Source: an uncultured Prevotellaceae bacterium (GTDB lineage: Bacteria > Bacteroidota > Bacteroidia > Bacteroidales > Bacteroidaceae). From it: a stretch of DNA of 22,141 bases. The notes beneath the pieces were generated by a model. The model was not told the DNA's origin. It did not search any database and was given only the letters and a program-made list of their open reading frames with translations. Positions within the stretch are counted from its first letter, which is position 1. The number at the start of each line of letters is the position of its first letter. Shown piece after piece: positions 15,999 to 22,141 of the stretch. Made by a program: the position numbers and the translations under genes. The stretch lies in assembly GCA_900557555.1 (NCBI GenBank), contig USTH01000023.1:1-22141 (forward strand). Direction: 5' to 3'.

Positions 15999-17405
15999 TC
16001 ATGCTTGCGCTGCCTTGCGGGATTTGAGCCAAACGACAAGGTTTGTCAAGCTACGTATAAGCATAAGTAGTGCCAAAAGTATTATTGCGCTGTCGAAATG
16101 CTGCGGAATGGATTTGGAGCATAGCAGAAACAGTGCTATTACCAGTGCCGCAATGGCGTGGTATTGTTTGTAGTTGTGTTTGCGTGCGCCGCTTATCTGC
16201 CAATAGAGTCCGACGAGTGGCAGAGGGTTGAGAATCCATATAAGCCAGTTAGAGTCAACGGTGGGGTGTTCTGAGAAAAAGAACACGAAGCTGACAATGA
16301 TGCCTGCCGTGCCTTGAATGAGCAGCAGCATGGTGTCAATAGGCCATATAATGCGTCTGCGCCGTACTTCCCATACACCGATGATAATGGAGGCAATCAG
16401 GGCCAGCGTTGCAAGTGCCGATGGGGAAACAGGAAATTCCGCAGACGGAATTATTGTAGTGTCTGTATCAAGCAGCCGGTGCTTTTTGAGCACAAAGTTG
16501 TGAACAGAATATCCTTCTGCCAGAATCAGTGTGTGGTCAATGTCCTGTTCAAGGACAAGTGGTGCAAACTGCAACTCCCGTCCTGTGGCGGGCAAGTCGG
16601 CTTTGGCACCGAGCAAAAGGTCTTGGCTGAATGACGACCATTTGGCATTGCGGCAGAAGAAGTGTATGGCATCTCTGAAACTTCTCTCTGTCGGCCTGTT
16701 GGGGTATTGCAGTTCTCCGTCAAGGTTTTGCTCTATGATGTCTCTCACGCGTGTGGCGCAGTTGTCATAGAGAACATTGTAAAGGTACGTGCGGTTTTCT
16801 GGTTTTATGTTGTTGAGCAGGGCTTGGTATATTCGCCGGCATTCGTTTTGGGTAAGGTTAAGTATCTGCTCGTCAATGTATCTGCCGCTGTGGCGATAGT
16901 ATGCTATGAAATCTTCGGTGGGTTGGCCTACACACATGTAGTAGGTCTCTCCCATGGCGAATTTCAGTGCAAAAAAGCTGGTGTTGAAGTCAAATACCCC
17001 GTAGTTGAATGTCAGGTCAAGACCTGTACTGTCAGTACGCACCACCCTGATGGCAGAGTGGCCGTAATATTCGTAGACTTCGTTGCCGGGGCCACATGTA
17101 AGTAGACTTATCTGCAGGTGTGGTGTGCTTGCAGAGCCATCGGTGGCATAGTCGCTCGTAGCTGCCTCGCGTGGGGATGATGCTTGTTTGAGAAGTTCTT
17201 CGGAAACAACATTTCCGAGATGTTTCTTCAGTTGCAGTTGCTTGGCGTTGAGTTTTGAGTTGGCATCAATGTATTTGTTGACCTGTTGTCGCTCGTTGCC
17301 GCTGTCAAATGCCGCAGTCTGTGCATGGGTTGCAGTTGCCGTCAAGACAATCGCCAACATCGCCATTGGCATTGTCAGATGGACTATGTGTTTGAGTATT
17401 CGCAC
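15999..17405 (-). CDS. lnb: DUF4105 membrane protein, probable lipoprotein N-acyltransferase Lnb
   Basis: This 468-residue protein starts with a cleavable-looking signal peptide (MRILKHIVHL... THAQ, about 1-29). A periplasmic DUF4105 domain follows (about 95-290) with the conserved YGHSAIRV (H116), FNYGVFDF and YLYNVLYDNCATRVRDII (C216). His and Cys are the expected catalytic pair of this NlpC/P60-like fold. The C-terminal third holds about five hydrophobic helices (about 330-465), so it is anchored in the inner membrane. From memory, Pfam PF13387 is now the Lnb N-terminal domain and a Bacteroides member beside secA was identified as the lipoprotein N-acyltransferase replacing Lnt. This would add the third acyl chain to mature lipoproteins. 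The start is a GTG, supported by the basic n-region; the first ATG, at 17372, would remove it. Downstream genes are the phosphatase-like protein and secA. Confidence 0.85.
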   Translation of the reverse strand: MRILKHIVHLTMPMAMLAIVLTATATHAQTAAFDSGNERQQVNKYIDANSKLNAKQLQLKKHLGNVVSEELLKQASSPREAATSDYATDGSASTPHLQISLLTCGPGNEVYEYYGHSAIRVVRTDSTGLDLTFNYGVFDFNTSFFALKFAMGETYYMCVGQPTEDFIAYYRHSGRYIDEQILNLTQNECRRIYQALLNNIKPENRTYLYNVLYDNCATRVRDIIEQNLDGELQYPNRPTERSFRDAIHFFCRNAKWSSFSQDLLLGAKADLPATGRELQFAPLVLEQDIDHTLILAEGYSVHNFVLKKHRLLDTDTTIIPSAEFPVSPSALATLALIASIIIGVWEVRRRRIIWPIDTMLLLIQGTAGIIVSFVFFFSEHPTVDSNWLIWILNPLPLVGLYWQISGARKHNYKQYHAIAALVIALFLLCSKSIPQHFDSAIILLALLMLIRSLTNLVVWLKSRKAAQA

Positions 17406-17438
17406 GGGCGGGATTTTTGCATGTACCTAAATGAAATG

Positions 17439-17456
17439 CAAAAATAACAAAAATAA
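17439..17456 (-). promoter_or_regulatory. Tandem -7 boxes upstream of the lnb gene
   Basis: On the minus strand, TTATTTTTG occurs twice in direct tandem; each copy contains TATTTTTG, a fit to TAnnTTTG (17446-17439 and 17455-17448). The nearer box would start transcription about 25 nt before the GTG. No convincing -33 element is visible for either. Confidence 0.45.
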
Positions 17457-17490
17457 TTGGATTCCTTGTTGTAGTAGTGTGCTAAAATAA

Positions 17491-17526
17491 ATTAAGGGTC
17501 GGGGTTGTTTAATCCCGACCCTTAAT
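17491..17526 (-). terminator. Rho-independent terminator of the dockerin gene
   Basis: ATTAAGGGTCGGG and its perfect complement form a 13-bp stem with a 10-nt loop, 50 bp past the stop of the small dockerin gene. On the minus strand it is followed by TTATTTTAGC, a U-rich tail. It separates this gene from the lnb promoter. Confidence 0.8.
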
Positions 17527-17575
17527 AACGGACGTCAATATTACTTTCCGTTATATAATTTCGTGGAGAGTCTGT

Positions 17576-18166
17576 TTACTCAACACCTGCGATGATGTTG
17601 TATACAGCAACAACATCAGAGCCGTCTACCTTGCTATCGCCGTTGATATCGGCTACCTCAGAGGTAATGCCGGATTCTGTACCGACCTGAACGAAGTTGT
17701 AGATTGTGATGACATCAGTGCCGTCAACTCTGCCGTCATTGTTTACATCACCTTGCAGCGATGACTTCTCAAAAGTTGCGGAAACAGAAATGTTCTTTGA
17801 AATGGCCTGAATGGTGTATATGCCGTCAGTTCCTACGTTGCTCAATACATTTGCGCCGTCAACATAGAAAGTCTTGAGTGCATAACCGCTTTGTGGGGTG
17901 ATGAGCAACTGCACATCTTCGCCTGTGTTGATGGTTGCACTGGCAACAGAGTTGTTTGAGATAGCTCCGGTGCCCATAATTTCAATCTGTCCGCCTTCGC
18001 CTGTGCTGACCTGTACGGTGAAACGCTTGTTACCCTTTAGGTCATTGCCAGTAATGTTGTCGTTAGCGGTTGCCTGCTTTGAAGCGGCATTGGGGGTGTT
18101 GACCGCAAAGCTCTGACCAACTGACGCTGCCAAGAAAAGGCAGAGGGTGAGTAGAAGTTTTTTCAT
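17576..18166 (-). CDS. Small secreted protein with C-terminal dockerin
   Basis: This 196-residue protein has a signal peptide (1-21, MKKLLLTLCLFLAASVGQSFA), a short Asn/Ala/Thr-rich linker, and one beta-rich domain at about 48-134. That domain resembles the divergent InlB-like bacterial repeat (TGEGGQIEIMG ... SGYALKTFYVDG ... ISVSATF). A type I dockerin follows at 139-194, with two calcium loops, DVNNDGRVDGTDV and DINGDSKVDGSDV, each leading into a YN-containing helix. Dockerins bind cohesins in cellulosomes; in Bacteroidales they occur on many secreted proteins and their partner is often unknown. No enzyme domain is present, so it may be an adhesin-like or adaptor protein. The gene has its own promoter box and terminator and is monocistronic, divergent from carB. 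Confidence 0.9.
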   Translation of the reverse strand: MKKLLLTLCLFLAASVGQSFAVNTPNAASKQATANDNITGNDLKGNKRFTVQVSTGEGGQIEIMGTGAISNNSVASATINTGEDVQLLITPQSGYALKTFYVDGANVLSNVGTDGIYTIQAISKNISVSATFEKSSLQGDVNNDGRVDGTDVITIYNFVQVGTESGITSEVADINGDSKVDGSDVVAVYNIIAGVE

Positions 18167-18210
18167 ATTAGTAAATATTAGGTTTGTATTTTACGAATGT
18201 TTATCGTTTG

Positions 18211-18218
18211 CAAATATA
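18211..18218 (-). promoter_or_regulatory. -7 box of the small dockerin gene
   Basis: TATATTTG on the minus strand fits TAnnTTTG and lies about 45 bp before the ATG at 18166. It is followed by an AT-rich leader. An A/T homopolymer tract lies just upstream where an UP-like element would be; no clear -33 TTTG is seen. Confidence 0.5.
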
Positions 18219-18599
18219 TGATTTTTTTTTTAAATAAAGAAAAATTGCTATAAAATTTGTGTATGTCAGATAATTTGTTTCGGAGGAAAAGTATTGCCTG
18301 TGGTTTCCTGAATGGTTTTCTGGCACGTAATGTCATGATACTGTGGCAAAACTGCATCTGCTGGTCATGTTGTGTACGTAGCTTTTTCTACAGTCTCTTT
18401 TCCCCGGAGTGTGGCTTTTTCCGTCAGCGGAACAGACGGGCTTGCCATTTGTGTTTGTTGCGAAGACTTCTGTCAGACCACGTTGGTCTATTTTGGTAAT
18501 GTACATTCATTTAATTATGTTATCATAAGTGTATTTTCAAGTTTTTTTACGATATTTGCATGTTAAACGAGAATAAGAACAAACAAAAAATATTTGCGA
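18219..18599. other. Non-coding region upstream of carB, possibly structured leader
   Basis: This stretch between the divergent dockerin and carB genes holds no convincing coding sequence; the 80-codon frame at 18257-18499 is Cys/Phe/Arg-rich without family features. Its central part (about 18265-18500) is less AT-rich than its edges and has several small stems: AGGAAA/TTTCCT near 18285-18310, TTCCG-TCAG-CGGAA near 18418-18432, and AGACCA-CGT-TGGTCT at 18475-18489 followed by ATTTTGG. These could be a leader or small RNA, or chance. I see no known riboswitch. Confidence 0.3.
18551..18558 (+). promoter_or_regulatory. Possible -7 box of carB
   Basis: GATATTTG differs at the first base from TAnnTTTG and would start transcription about 35 nt before the carB ATG. 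An AATATTTG also overlaps the position just before the start, but it is too close to serve. The -33 element is unclear. Confidence 0.3.
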
Positions 18600-21500
18600 A
18601 TGAAACAACAGTTGAAGAAGGTGCTCGTGCTTGGTTCGGGCGCATTGAAAATCGGTCAGGCCGGCGAGTTTGACTATTCGGGCTCGCAAGCTCTTAAGGC
18701 TCTTCGTGAAGAGGGAGTTAGGTCTGTGTTGATAAATCCTAATGTGGCAACCATACAAACCAGTGAGGGTATAGCCGACAAGGTCTACTTTCTTCCAGTC
18801 AATCCGTACTTCGTCACGGAGATAATCAAGAAGGAACGCCCCGACGGCATTCTGCTGGCATGGGGTGGCCAGACAGCGCTCAACTGTGGAACGGAACTAT
18901 ATAAAAGAGGTGTCTTTGAGGAATATGGTGTCAAGGTTCTCGGCACCAGCGTAGAGGCTATTATGGACACCGAAGACCGTGACCGTTTTGTAAAGCGTCT
19001 GAACGAGGCAAGCCTCAAGGTGCCAGTGAGCCAGGCTTGCGAGACTATGGAGAGTGCTCTTGAAGCCGCCCGCAACATCGACTACCCCGTGATGATACGT
19101 TCGGCTTATGCTTTGGGCGGGCTCGGCTCGGGCGTATGTCCCAACGAAGAAGTCTTTAAGGAGATTGCCGAGAGTGCCTTCACGTTTGCACCACAGGTGT
19201 TGGTTGAAGAGTGCCTGAAAGGGTGGAAGGAGATAGAGTTTGAGGTAATCCGCGATGCCAACAACCACTGTTTCACCGTGGCCTCTATGGAAAACTTTGA
19301 CCCTCTGGGCATTCATACCGGCGAGTCTATTGTGGTGGCCCCCACCTGCTCGCTTGATGACGAACAGGTAAAAATGCTTCAGGACATTGCGGTGAAATGT
19401 GTGCGTCATCTCAATATCGTGGGCGAGTGCAACATACAGTATGCTTTCAACTCGTCAACCAATGACTACCGCATCATAGAAATCAATGCGCGATTGAGCC
19501 GTTCGTCTGCCCTCGCTTCAAAGGCCACGGGCTACCCTCTGGCTTTTGTGGCAGCCAAGATTGCGCTCGGCTACACCCTTGACCAGATAGGTGAGATGGG
19601 TACTTCAAACTCGGCCTATGTGGCTCCATCGCTTGATTACCTCATCTGCAAGATACCACGTTGGGACCTTACCAAGTTCAGTGGCGTGAGCCGCAAGATA
19701 GGCTCGTCTATGAAGTCGGTGGGCGAAATAATGTCAATAGGCCGCACCTTTGAAGAACTGTTGCAAAAAGGACTGCGCATGATAGGGCAGGGCATGCACG
19801 GATTTGTAGGAAACGAACACCTGCGGTTTGATGACCTCGATGAGGAGTTGGCCAACCCGACCGACCTGCGTGTCTTTGCTTTGGCACAGGCTCTTGAGCA
19901 GGGCTACACCATTGAGCGCATTTATGAGCTTACCAAAATAGACCCCTGGTTCATCGGTAAGATGAAGAACATCGTTGACTGGAAAAACAAGTTGGAGTCA
20001 TATAACTCACTGCAGGAAATACCGGCAGAAGAACTTCGGCAGGCCAAGGTGTATGGTTTCAGTGATTTCCAGATAGCTCGCTTTGTACTCAAGACCAGCG
20101 AGGGCAACATGGAGAAAGAGAACCTTGCCGTGCGCATGCGCCGCAAGGAACTCGGCATTCTCCCTGCTGTAAAACGCATCCCAACTGTTGCAAGCGAACA
20201 CCCCGACCTCACCAACTACCTTTATATGACCTATGGTGCGGAGGGCTGTGATGTCAACTATTATAAGAATGAGAAGTCGGTCGTTGTGCTTGGCTCTGGA
20301 GCCTACCGCATAGGCTCGTCAGTGGAATTTGACTGGTGTTCGGTCAATGCCATCCAGACAGCGCGCAAACTGGGCTACAAGTCCATAATGATAAACTATA
20401 ATCCCGAGACGGTGTCTACCGACTATGACATGTGCGACCGTCTGTACTTTGACGAACTGTCATTCGAACGTGTGCTTGACGTTATTGACCTTGAGCAGCC
20501 ACGGGGCGTGATAGTCAGTGTGGGAGGCCAGATTCCTAACAACCTGGCCATGAAGCTCTATCGTCAGAGCGTGCCGGTATTGGGCACCTCGCCGGTGAGC
20601 ATTGACCGCGCAGAGAACCGCAACAAGTTCTCCGCCATGCTTGACCAACTCGGCATCGACCAGCCGAAGTGGAGAGCTCTCACATCGCTCGAAGACATCC
20701 ATTCGTTTGTGGAGGAAGTGGGTTACCCTGTGCTTGTGCGCCCGTCCTATGTGCTTTCGGGTGCGGCCATGAACGTGTGTCATACCGATGAGCAGCTCAA
20801 GCGCTTCCTTGAAATGGCCAGCGAGGTCAGCAAGGAATATCCGGTGGTAGTCTCCCAGTTTATGCAGGAAACCAAGGAGATAGAGTTTGATGCTGTTGCC
20901 GACCATGGTGAGATTGTGGAATATGCCATCTCGGAGCATGTGGAGTATGCCGGTGTGCACTCTGGTGACGCCACCATGGTGTTCCCAGCACAGCAGATAT
21001 ATTTCTCTACAGCTCGCCAAATCAAGAGGATAAGTCGAGCCATAGCCAAGGAACTCAACATATCTGGGCCGTTCAACATACAGTTTCTTGCCAAAGACCG
21101 CGAGGTCAAGGTGATAGAGTGCAACCTGCGCGCCAGTCGCTCGTTCCCGTTTGTGAGCAAGGTTCTGAAGCGTAACTTCATAGAGACCGCCACACGCATA
21201 ATGCTTGATGCACCTTATAATCGTCCAGATAAGTCGGCTTTCGATGTCGACCGCATTGGTGTGAAGGCCAGCCAGTTCTCGTTTGCCCGTCTGCAGAATG
21301 CCGACCCGATTTTGGGCGTTGACATGAGCAGCACCGGTGAGGTGGGCTGCTTGGGTGACGATTACAACGAGGCTCTGCTCAATGCTCTCATGGCTACAGG
21401 CTATAAGATTCCGTCAAAGGACAAGGCCATCATGATTTCCAGCGGAGAGGTTAAGTCTAAGGTCGATCTTCTTCGAGCAGCGCGTCAGCTCGACAAGAAC

Positions 21501-21830
21501 GGCTACACACTCTACGCCACAGAAGGCACGGCCAAGTTCCTGAACGAAAACGGGGTCAGAGCCACCTCCACCCTTTGGCCTGATGAGCAGCCTGACAACG
21601 GTCTCAACGTGATGAACCTCATCGCTGGCCATAAGTTTGACCTTATTATAAACATTCCAAAGAACCATACCACCCGTGAACTTACCAACGGCTATAAGAT
21701 ACGCAGAGCTGCTATCGACCACAACACGCCGCTGATTACCAACTCACGCCTTGCTCGTGCCTTTATAGAGGCGTTCTGCAACGTAAGCCTTGAGGATATC
21801 AGCATCAAGGCATGGCAGGACTACGAGTAG
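18600..21830 (+). CDS. carB: Carbamoyl-phosphate synthase large subunit
   Basis: CarB makes carbamoyl phosphate from ammonia (supplied by CarA from glutamine), bicarbonate and two ATP, for pyrimidine and arginine synthesis. The 1,076-residue length is typical. The two homologous halves are clear: VLVLGSGALKIGQAGEFDYSG opens the first and VVVLGSGAYRIGSSVEFDW the second. Each carries an ATP-grasp domain (MIRSAYALGGLGSG and EINARLSRSSALASKATGYPLA in the first; LVRPSYVLSGAAMNV and ECNLRASRSFPFVSKV in the second). The C-terminal MGS-like allosteric domain (about 940-1070) begins at AIMISSGEVKSKVDLLRAAR and includes YATEGTAKFL, the site of effector binding in E. coli. I chose the ATG at 18600 over the in-frame TTG at 18594. 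carA is not in the window, so the subunits are not adjacent on this side. Confidence 0.98.
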   Translation: MKQQLKKVLVLGSGALKIGQAGEFDYSGSQALKALREEGVRSVLINPNVATIQTSEGIADKVYFLPVNPYFVTEIIKKERPDGILLAWGGQTALNCGTELYKRGVFEEYGVKVLGTSVEAIMDTEDRDRFVKRLNEASLKVPVSQACETMESALEAARNIDYPVMIRSAYALGGLGSGVCPNEEVFKEIAESAFTFAPQVLVEECLKGWKEIEFEVIRDANNHCFTVASMENFDPLGIHTGESIVVAPTCSLDDEQVKMLQDIAVKCVRHLNIVGECNIQYAFNSSTNDYRIIEINARLSRSSALASKATGYPLAFVAAKIALGYTLDQIGEMGTSNSAYVAPSLDYLICKIPRWDLTKFSGVSRKIGSSMKSVGEIMSIGRTFEELLQKGLRMIGQGMHGFVGNEHLRFDDLDEELANPTDLRVFALAQALEQGYTIERIYELTKIDPWFIGKMKNIVDWKNKLESYNSLQEIPAEELRQAKVYGFSDFQIARFVLKTSEGNMEKENLAVRMRRKELGILPAVKRIPTVASEHPDLTNYLYMTYGAEGCDVNYYKNEKSVVVLGSGAYRIGSSVEFDWCSVNAIQTARKLGYKSIMINYNPETVSTDYDMCDRLYFDELSFERVLDVIDLEQPRGVIVSVGGQIPNNLAMKLYRQSVPVLGTSPVSIDRAENRNKFSAMLDQLGIDQPKWRALTSLEDIHSFVEEVGYPVLVRPSYVLSGAAMNVCHTDEQLKRFLEMASEVSKEYPVVVSQFMQETKEIEFDAVADHGEIVEYAISEHVEYAGVHSGDATMVFPAQQIYFSTARQIKRISRAIAKELNISGPFNIQFLAKDREVKVIECNLRASRSFPFVSKVLKRNFIETATRIMLDAPYNRPDKSAFDVDRIGVKASQFSFARLQNADPILGVDMSSTGEVGCLGDDYNEALLNALMATGYKIPSKDKAIMISSGEVKSKVDLLRAARQLDKNGYTLYATEGTAKFLNENGVRATSTLWPDEQPDNGLNVMNLIAGHKFDLIINIPKNHTTRELTNGYKIRRAAIDHNTPLITNSRLARAFIEAFCNVSLEDISIKAWQDYE

Positions 21831-21844
21831 TCGTGGGACTTGTC

Positions 21845-21894
21845 AAACAGGAAATCCCGAACAGAACGCGTGTTCTGTTCGGGATTTCCTGTTT
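21845..21894. terminator. Long perfect hairpin, bidirectional terminator
   Basis: A 23-bp perfect stem (21845-21867 with 21872-21894) closes a 4-nt GCGT loop, 15 bp after the carB stop. It ends in TTTT on the plus strand and TTTGACA on the minus strand. It lies between convergent carB and the right-edge dockerin gene, so it can terminate both. Confidence 0.85.
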
Positions 21895-21938
21895 TCGGGT
21901 AATCGCACCCGAGTCGGAGGCTTGGTGTAGGGCAAGAC

Positions 21939-22141
21939 CTATTCCACCTGAATGATGTTGTAAAGATCGGTGATGTCGGTGGCGTTGACATTTCCATCGC
22001 CGTTGATATCAACCTTATCCAATGTGAGGCCTGTGGCTTCGGAGTTCGCAATGTAGTTGTAGACGGTCGTAACATCGGCAGCGTTGACCTTTCCGTCACC
22101 ATTGACATCGCCCTTGATGGTCACGTTGTCGGGAATGGCCT
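21939..22141 (-). CDS. Dockerin-containing protein, C-terminal fragment
   Basis: The frame is open from the right edge to a TAG at 21939-21941, showing the last 66 residues; the N-terminus lies outside the window. The visible part is a type I dockerin with two calcium-binding loops, DVNGDGKVNAADV and DINGDGNVNATDI, each followed by a YN-containing helix (TTVYNYI, TDLYNII), ending IIQVE. It begins with AIPDNVTIKG, which looks like the end of a preceding domain. An internal GTG at 22124 starts an apparent 61-residue frame, but the open frame upstream and the missing signal peptide argue against it. The gene converges on carB and probably ends at the long hairpin at 21845-21894. It shares domain design with the small dockerin protein at 17576-18166. 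What it carries upstream is unknown. Confidence 0.88.
   Translation of the reverse strand, partial: AIPDNVTIKGDVNGDGKVNAADVTTVYNYIANSEATGLTLDKVDINGDGNVNATDITDLYNIIQVE

Noticed and set aside
15980..16039. Upstream start for the phosphatase-like gene inside the DUF4105 gene
   Set aside because: It adds a basic stretch ahead of the hydrophobic segment and overlaps the upstream coding region; the ATG at 15979 gives normal operon spacing.
18257..18499. 80-codon frame upstream of carB
   Set aside because: Composition is Cys/Arg/Phe-rich without signal, domain or convincing ribosome site; it overlaps another equally poor frame, so I treat the region as non-coding.
1..22141. CRISPR arrays, insertion sequences, tRNA/rRNA genes, prophage or defence genes
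   Set aside because: No regularly spaced repeats, transposase or integrase motifs, terminal inverted repeats or cloverleaf-like sequences were seen by reading; base composition is broadly uniform across the genes.

Overview
The window looks like a chromosomal housekeeping segment from a member of the Bacteroidales, in the Prevotella/Bacteroides range. I infer this from Bacteroidota-type -7 boxes (TAnnTTTG) upstream of several genes, lipobox signal peptides, the linkage of lspA to a DUF4296 lipoprotein, a SecA of about 1,100 residues with an N-terminal insertion, a DUF4105/alkaline-phosphatase-like/secA block of the kind I recall from Bacteroides, and C-terminal dockerin domains on secreted proteins. 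I see no mobile element, CRISPR array, tRNA or rRNA.

Layout: (1) 1-2294, minus strand: the N-terminal part of a zinc-ribbon membrane protein that runs off the left edge, preceded by a cysteine-rich parallel beta-helix lipoprotein. (2) 2295-2473: a divergent promoter region. (3) 2498-8169, plus strand: ileS, a TraR/DksA-like regulator, lspA and a DUF4296 lipoprotein; the last two overlap by 4 bp. (4) 17405-8324, minus strand, read right to left: DUF4105 protein (probable lipoprotein N-acyltransferase Lnb), an alkaline-phosphatase-superfamily protein that appears to have lost most metal ligands, secA, a YgiQ-type radical SAM protein and a metallo-beta-lactamase-fold hydrolase. (5) 18166-17576, minus strand: a small secreted dockerin protein. 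(6) 18600-21830, plus strand: carB. (7) 21939-22141, minus strand: the dockerin-bearing C-terminus of a gene that enters from the right edge.

The common thread is protein export and lipoprotein maturation. SecA drives secretion, LspA cleaves prolipoprotein signal peptides, the DUF4105 protein probably N-acylates the new N-terminal cysteine, and two lipoproteins (DUF4296 and beta-helix) are possible clients. The rest is translation (ileS), transcriptional control (TraR/DksA family) and carbamoyl-phosphate synthesis (carB).

The two strongest leads are the degenerate alkaline-phosphatase-like protein between the presumed Lnb gene and secA, and the swapped GIHH class-I signature in IleRS. I found no clearly new multi-gene system; most of the window is ordinary core genome.
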